Source: Sinotaia quadrata
Taxonomy: Eukaryota > Mollusca > Gastropoda > Architaenioglossa > Viviparidae
Reading direction: 5' to 3'
DNA length: 64,000 nucleotides
NCBI GenBank assembly: GCA_028829895.1
Contig: CM054181.1
Span: 7,056,001 to 7,120,000, forward strand
A program made the translations under genes and the position numbers. Under the pieces are notes generated by a model, which made no database searches, was not told the DNA's origin, and saw only the letters and a list, made by a program, of their open reading frames with translations. This document shows, one piece after another, positions 58,400-64,000 of the stretch (positions are counted from its first letter, which is position 1; every line of letters begins with the position of its first letter).

Positions 58400-58870
58400 G
58401 TGAGAGTTCCTGAACGGTACACAAGAGTTCTCAAAATTATACAAGAGTTCACGAAACGGCACACAAGAGTTCACCAAATGGTACACACGAGTTTTAAAAA
58501 TGGTACACAAGTGTTCGAAAAATGGTACACAAGAGTTTTAAAAATGGTATACAAAAGTTCAAAAAATGGTACACAAGAGTTTAAAAAATGGTTCACAAGA
58601 GTTTTAAAAATGGTACACAAGAGTTCAAAAAATGGTACACAATAGTTTTAAAAATGGTATACAAAAGTTCAAAAAATGGTACACAAGAGTTTAAAAAACG
58701 GTACACAAGAGTTCGAAAAATGGTACAAAAGAATTTTTAAAGTGGTACACAAGAGTTTTAAAAATGGTACAAAAGAATTTTTAAAGTGGTACACAAGAGT
58801 TTTAAAAATGGTACACAAGAGTTCTAAAATTGTACACAAGAGTTCGCACAACGGCACAGAAAAACTGTAC
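58400..58870. repeat. 20-22-bp minisatellite, about 20 copies
   Basis: Unit AAAAATGGTACACAAGAGTT plus TT, with TTCAAAAAATGG/TTTTAAAAATGG variants that partly alternate. Confidence 0.95.
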
Positions 58871-59289
58871 AAAAGAGTCTCTATTCTGTACAAGATTTCA
58901 CCAAACGACTAAATTTACAGAAAAGGTCGCCGAATAGCTGGCTGAACAGTACACAAGAGATCGCTGAACGATATAAGTGTTCTCGCCAATGAACAACGAG
59001 AGTTCACGAGGGTTTATTAAACAGTATATGAACAACAGTGCTCTCAAAGCATTCTCTCACAAGGGAGTGAAATCAATACTCGACAGCTGATCTCAAAAAG
59101 AAAAGTGTGTCAAGGACACTGCCTCAGAGGTGAAGATACTGAACCAAGTTACATCTTGGAGATCATCTGTCATCCAGGAAGCCCTTTGTGCAGATTATGT
59201 GATTTTCAAATTAACCACTTCCGGTCACACTAACACTGTGAGAAATAAGTGTGATGAGAGACTGATATTTTCACTTTAATTAATTGTTA
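58871..59289. other. No gene recognised
   Basis: The left end carries decayed copies of the preceding array (GTACACAAGAGATCGCTGAA). Confidence 0.5.
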
Positions 59290-59299
59290 AACTGTACCT

Positions 59300-59385
59300 G
59301 AGTGTAGTTGTTGAGGTCATATTTGGTTGAGAGATGAGATGTGGTTGTTGAGGTCATATTTGGTTGAGAGATGAGATGTGGTTTA
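59300..59385. repeat. 39-bp tandem duplication
   Basis: GTTGTTGAGGTCATATTTGG plus TTGAGAGATGAGATGTG occurs twice. Confidence 0.9.
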
Positions 59386-59689
59386 TTCAGATATTCCCTT
59401 CCAATGTTTGCAGATCTCTAGGATCTTATGTGAGGGGTATTTTCGTTCAACTTTAATCGTATGGTTTTGTTTTTATTTTCTTTATGTATACTACAATGAC
59501 AATCAAACTAGAAGCATTTCACATTTAAAAAACATAAGTGTTTATACAAACATCCCAAGATGTGAAATGAAGATTCTGAAATACAATGCAATATCGTTTT
59601 AGAGAAATGTCTTTTGAACTATCAGAAATGATTGCCAGTGGTCAGTCATATCTTTGTGAAATGCTTATTCTTTTGCCAGTGAAATTAAT

Positions 59690-59815
59690 TTTGCCAACTG
59701 CTTATAACTTTCTTGTGTCTTAGCTTTGTAAACATTTCATTTGCCTGTGCTATTAATTTTGCCAACTGTTTATAACTTTCTTGTGTCTTAGCTTTGTAAA
59801 CATTTCATTTGCCAG
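59690..59815. repeat. ~62-bp tandem duplication
   Basis: ATTAATTTTGCCAACTG..TATAACTTTCTTGTGTCTTA..TGTAAACATTTCATTTGCC occurs twice with small differences. Confidence 0.9.
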
Positions 59816-61107
59816 TCCTAAGTCTTGACTTATAAATATTTCATCAAAAGTGTTTATAAAAATTTTACTGACAATGATTGTCATGAGTTGACCCCCTTCT
59901 CACATTTTATTAAGTCACACAAAAAATAAAATCATTTTAATTCATAATAATATTTCAAAACTAATAATAATAATTTAAATTAATAATAAAAGTTGTGACT
60001 TTGTCATTTTAATTTCTTATAAACAGTTTTCTAACTCAAAGTTCTGACACTCTAATTAAACTTAACATCAAACTTTCCACATAATTTTAATCTAACTGGC
60101 CACCATACATTTGTGCAAGGCCTTAGTGTCGGAGTGATGTGAGTTCTTGTCTCTTGACCAGCACCCACTCAGACTGGGGGGCTGGACATGTCAGCAGAGT
60201 AAACAAATCACTGTCAACCACTGGTAGAACTCATAAATAGGAACATTAAGGGAAACTAAAATCAGATTGCTTTCAACCCACCAAGCATCTCCTAGAGAGA
60301 GTGCAGCTATCTCTTAAAGTAAAATAATTATAAACCTGTTGTTTGTGGGATAACTTTCACTGGATTTATAAGCAAAGGTTAGTAGTCGTGGTTTCTCTAG
60401 CTGTTGTTATTATTAAAACTAATATATCTTTCTCCACAGCTTGTTTTAATGCATATTATTCTTATTAGTAATTATTAATTAAGATGTGAACAAGTGTGAG
60501 TGTGAGAGTGTTGTCCCACTTTTCCTCATCTCTCTAACTGTTTGAAATGAGTGTGTGTGACACCATTCAGTGGCACTATTAAAGCAAGCAAGAAAAAGAG
60601 AAACATCATTGTTTCATCTCGTCTGGCACTTTGTGGCCTGACCAGCTTGAAAACTGCTGCTCACATAACCTCTACACTTGGTATAAGTTGATCGACCGAG
60701 CTGATAGAAAGGCCTCTTCAACCATTACCTGCATTTTGATGATCCAAGTCAAGAAGACATCAAACCTCATTTCATTTCAAAGTTCCAGGGGACAGAACCA
60801 CTGACATTCTCAAGCTGAAGACTGATTCTCCTCTGGTCCAGTTAAGTCAAATGAGAACGTTTCAAAAGACACTGCCTTTGTTTTAATGAACATTGCTTTA
60901 CTAGGCCATTGGCTATTGCTTTATCTAGCATTGCTTTAGGCCATACTCTATGCACGAAAACTCCTTATAGTGATGACACCATACAGACGCATTTATTTCC
61001 AACAGAGTATTCACTATGTTGTTCCTCCCCACCCCACCCTGTTTTTTTTTAAAACTTCCTTTCATATATTCCACAAGCTGATAAAATATGTAATTTTACG
61101 TTAGCTA
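59816..61107. other. No gene recognised
   Basis: Unique DNA with an AATAATAATTT-rich patch at about 59940-59995. No recognisable frame. Confidence 0.45.
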
Positions 61108-61109
61108 GT

Positions 61110-61195
61110 GGCACCGTAATAACAAAGACACAATGGGCATAATGAGCCCACTGTAATAACAAAGACACAATGGGCATAATGAGCCCACTGTAATA
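61110..61195. repeat. 37-bp tandem duplication
   Basis: GTAATAACAAAGACACAATG plus GGCATAATGAGCCCACT occurs twice. TGGGC and GCCCA form a short stem in each. Confidence 0.92.
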
Positions 61196-61984
61196 ATGGA
61201 CGTGACTTGGAGCGTGATTTAGTCATCTATTTATAGCAAGAGCTTACGGTGTCAATGTAAACTGACATCCCCAAAATATTTTGTTGAGGTCAGTGGTCGC
61301 AAATTTGGTAAAATATATACTTGTAATTTGCATTCTCAAAATATCTTCGAATTTCCAGACAGAAAGGGAGTGGAGAGATATGTATCTTGAGTTGGTTCTG
61401 TTCGGTAAAACTTCCGCCCACACCCCTACCTACAACGTAAACATATTATGTAGAGATATTACGGTAAATAGTGTACATAACATTTTATTATACAGATTAT
61501 TCCAAATTAAATATAAGACATAATGAGGAATTCTTTCTGTTGTTTGCGGAGAATATTTTGGAAAAGGTACTTGAATGACACGTGCGGCGATAATAAGTCA
61601 CGACTCCTTCGCATAATAAGTCACGACTCCTTCGCAAATGTCATCAGTACCGAGTCCTAGTAATAAATTAGTAATATAATTTATTAGAGTTCGGTGCTCT
61701 TTAGGAATAAAGGAAACGTGACAAATATACTCACTCCTCTTTTAAGTTCACTGGTCATTATAACGTGCTCATTTCCTATAGCAATGCAAGTCTGTGGCTA
61801 TGTTAAATTTGCTTTCACTCACATGACAAAGTGTGATAAATTAGTAGACATACCTGAGAAATTAGATAAGTTTCCCGCTCTTTATTTACACGACCACCGT
61901 GAAACCCAGTTTTGTCGTTTAGCATGAAATTCCTCACTAATTACATGATCATTCTGAAATCCAGTGTTTGCCCATTAACGTGAA
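61196..61984. other. No gene recognised
   Basis: A small duplication of AATAAGTCACGACTCCTTCG lies at about 61590-61636. Frames at 61281-61523 and 61694-61927 resemble no family. Confidence 0.45.
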
Positions 61985-62405
61985 ATTGCTCACTATTTAA
62001 ACTGTCAGTGAAGTCCAGCCTTGCCCAATAATATGGAATTCCTCACTATTTAAATGGTCAGTGAAGTCCAGTTTTGCCAAATAATATGAAACTCTTCACT
62101 ATTTAAATGGTCAGTGAAGTCCAGTTTTGCCCAATAATATGGAATTCCTCACTATTTAAATGGTCAGTGAAGTCCAGTTTTGCCCAATAATATGGAATTC
62201 CTCACAATTTAAATGGTTAGTGAAGTCCAGTTTTGCCCAATAATATGGAATTCCTCACTATTTAAATGGTCAGTGAAGTCCAGTTTTGCCCAATAATATG
62301 GAATTCCTCACAATTTAAATGGTCAGTGAAGTCCAGTTTTGCCCAATAATATGGAATTCCTCACTATTTAAACGGCCTGTAAAGTCCAGTTTTGCTCAAT
62401 AATAT
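61985..62405. repeat. 53-bp minisatellite, about 8 copies
   Basis: Unit TTTAAATGGTCAGTGAAGTC plus CAGTTTTGCCCAATAATATG and GAATTCCTCACTA. Outer copies are decayed and ACTATTT/ACAATTT variants occur. Confidence 0.95.
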
Positions 62406-63036
62406 GGGATTCCTCGTTGAAATTGGAATGTCTTTATATGCTAAATAAGTATACTGGATATATTTAGTATCTTTAGCTTTCTCTCTTTTTCTTTCCTTCC
62501 CTTTCCTCTATTATCTCAAACAGCTTATTAGAAGTTTGACTACTACGTAAGGTTAAGCACAATTCAGACGCAACAGGAAATAGGCGGGATGAACAGCATA
62601 CCTGGTGACCTTGTTCACAGAGCGCGACCTTTAATAAATGAACACACATAAATATACACGTGCATGTATGTACAATGAGTGAATAATTTTATCCAGCAGA
62701 CCGTGAAAAAATCGTTTCTCTGACCAGTAAACCGCTGCTTGAGCACGAGCCGCCCTCTGACCTCAAGAAGCGATAGAATAGGGGAGGCTACTCGCTTTCA
62801 CCAAACTCATCCCTTCCTGGTGCTCTTATAAACATGTCTCGAGCCCCTTTTGCGCAAATCAAATGCAACTGATATTTTTTTTTAAAACACACACGAAAAT
62901 TTCCCCTGACTTGAGAAGATTAGCAAGAGCAGAAGCAAAGGGAAAGCTGGGGTGGAAGGGGATGGAGAGTGTCACCGCTACGCGAAGCGTCACTACCTGT
63001 TACACCACTTTTGTCACTCACCCTAAAGGACGCAGG
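62406..63036. other. No gene recognised
   Basis: Unique DNA, no recognisable frame. Confidence 0.45.
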
Positions 63037-63088
<52 letters not shown>

Positions 63089-63104
63089 GTCTGTGTGTGT
63101 GTAA
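63037..63104. repeat. (TG)n microsatellite
   Basis: TG run with CG and CT interruptions near its 3' end. Confidence 0.96.
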
Positions 63105-63489
63105 AAAGAAAGCAGGGACTCAGTGGATTTCCGAAAAGATCTGAAAGTAGCAGGTGATGCTACGAGAGATCAGATGATCAGCTTAAAACGGATGATGTGG
63201 AGATATGATAACGTTGGGAGATATGATAGCTTCAAGCTTTGTGAAACAACGCAGTTAAGGGATTGTTATAAGTAATACTAGATCATGGCAGCTTGTAGTC
63301 ATCTGTGCACTGATATTAGCTATTCGCGAGAACGGATAGTCTCTCTCTTCCCACCCTCCACCCCCTTCCAAAACTCTTAAATAATTTTCAACTTTACATA
63401 TGGATCAGATTCGAACATATTGGTTTTTTGTCATTAAGAGGAAACTTGGATGCAGCTCGCAGTTAAATATTTCCGACACAAATCATCAA
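63105..63489. other. No gene recognised
   Basis: Unique DNA, no recognisable frame. Confidence 0.45.
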
Positions 63490-63775
63490 TACTTTACAGA
63501 CAACTGTCAATTCATAGTTGTCTTATGCATATATAGACTTTACAGACAACTGTCAATTCATAGTTGTCTTATGCATAGATAGATAGACTTTACAGACAAC
63601 TGTCAATTCATAGTTGTCTTATGCATAGATAGATAGACTTTACAGACAACTGTCAATTCATAGTTGTCTTATGCATAGATAGATAGACTTTACAGACAAC
63701 TGTCAATTCATAGTTGTCTTATGCATAGATAGATAGACTTTACAGACAACTGTCAATTCATAGTTGTCTTATATA
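63490..63775. repeat. 50-bp minisatellite, 6 copies, each with a hairpin
   Basis: Each unit carries AGACAACT, a 10-nt loop (GTCAATTCAT) and AGTTGTCT, a perfect 8-bp stem, followed by TATGCATAGATAGATAG. Starts at 63495, 63541, 63591, 63641, 63691 and 63741. Confidence 0.96.
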
Positions 63776-63850
63776 GACAGATAGATAGATGAACGGACGG
63801 ATAGAGATAATTAGACAGACAGACGACGGAAAGACGGACAGACAGATTGA
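63776..63850. repeat. GATA/GACA-rich microsatellite
   Basis: Degenerate GATAGATA, GACGGACG and GACAGACA words. Confidence 0.85.
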
Positions 63851-64000
63851 TCGCCTTTTACAAACAGAAACACAAAACACAAACAGGACATGGCTTGTAG
63901 TTTGATTAATCCCCTTCCCTTCCCAGACAATCCCCAACTAGCTGTTCAGTTAAACTGACAAAATAATGTCCACTACAGACTTTTTAAAAAACCCAAGTAA
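63851..64000. other. Window end, no gene recognised
   Basis: Unique DNA to the edge of the window. Confidence 0.45.

Overview
This is a non-coding-rich animal genomic window. Introns with GT/AG borders, a two-exon match to an animal nuclear zinc-finger protein, long (CA)n/(GA)n microsatellites, minisatellites and hAT-like transposon ends all point to a metazoan. The style of the repeats and the SOBP protein suggest a lophotrochozoan, probably a gastropod mollusc, but the species cannot be fixed from sequence alone.

Only one gene is supported: the 3' part of a Sobp (sine oculis-binding protein) orthologue on the minus strand. An exon at 9649-9812 encodes the first FCS-type zinc finger. It joins in frame (phase 0, after Lys) across a 2,448-bp intron to a long terminal exon at 4693-7200, which encodes the second FCS finger, a long Ser/Pro/His-rich disordered region, the Pro/Ile/Val-rich signature, two acidic-hydrophobic D-L-S motifs and the basic C terminus. 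The 5' exons were not found, so everything above 9812 may be intron or may be 5' intergenic DNA.

The rest is an unusual mosaic of more than fifty unrelated tandem-repeat arrays, mostly with units of 20-62 bp and 2-26 copies. They are separated by AT-rich DNA with no recognisable gene. Layout: 1-4000, 3' flank with a 32-bp minisatellite; 4000-4692, probable 3' UTR; 4693-9812, SOBP exons and intron; 9813-24500, dense minisatellites including a 1.7-kb G-poor ACC/ACT tract; 24600-25000, a cluster of CRE-like sites beside a tRNA-like remnant; 26450-29740, AT-rich DNA with one hAT end; 29750-38170, a second dense minisatellite zone with another hAT end; 38170-42600, mostly unique DNA with a small inverted-repeat element; 42600-54900, a third dense zone; 54900-64000, mixed.

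The most interesting locus is the SOBP intron. It contains a perfect 58-bp inverted copy of part of its own downstream exon, beside a run of 16 C. It also has seven tandem copies of a donor-like AAAG/GTAAAC sequence just inside the real, weaker-looking donor, and an 80-nt (TG)n tract (in the transcript) just upstream of the 3' splice site.
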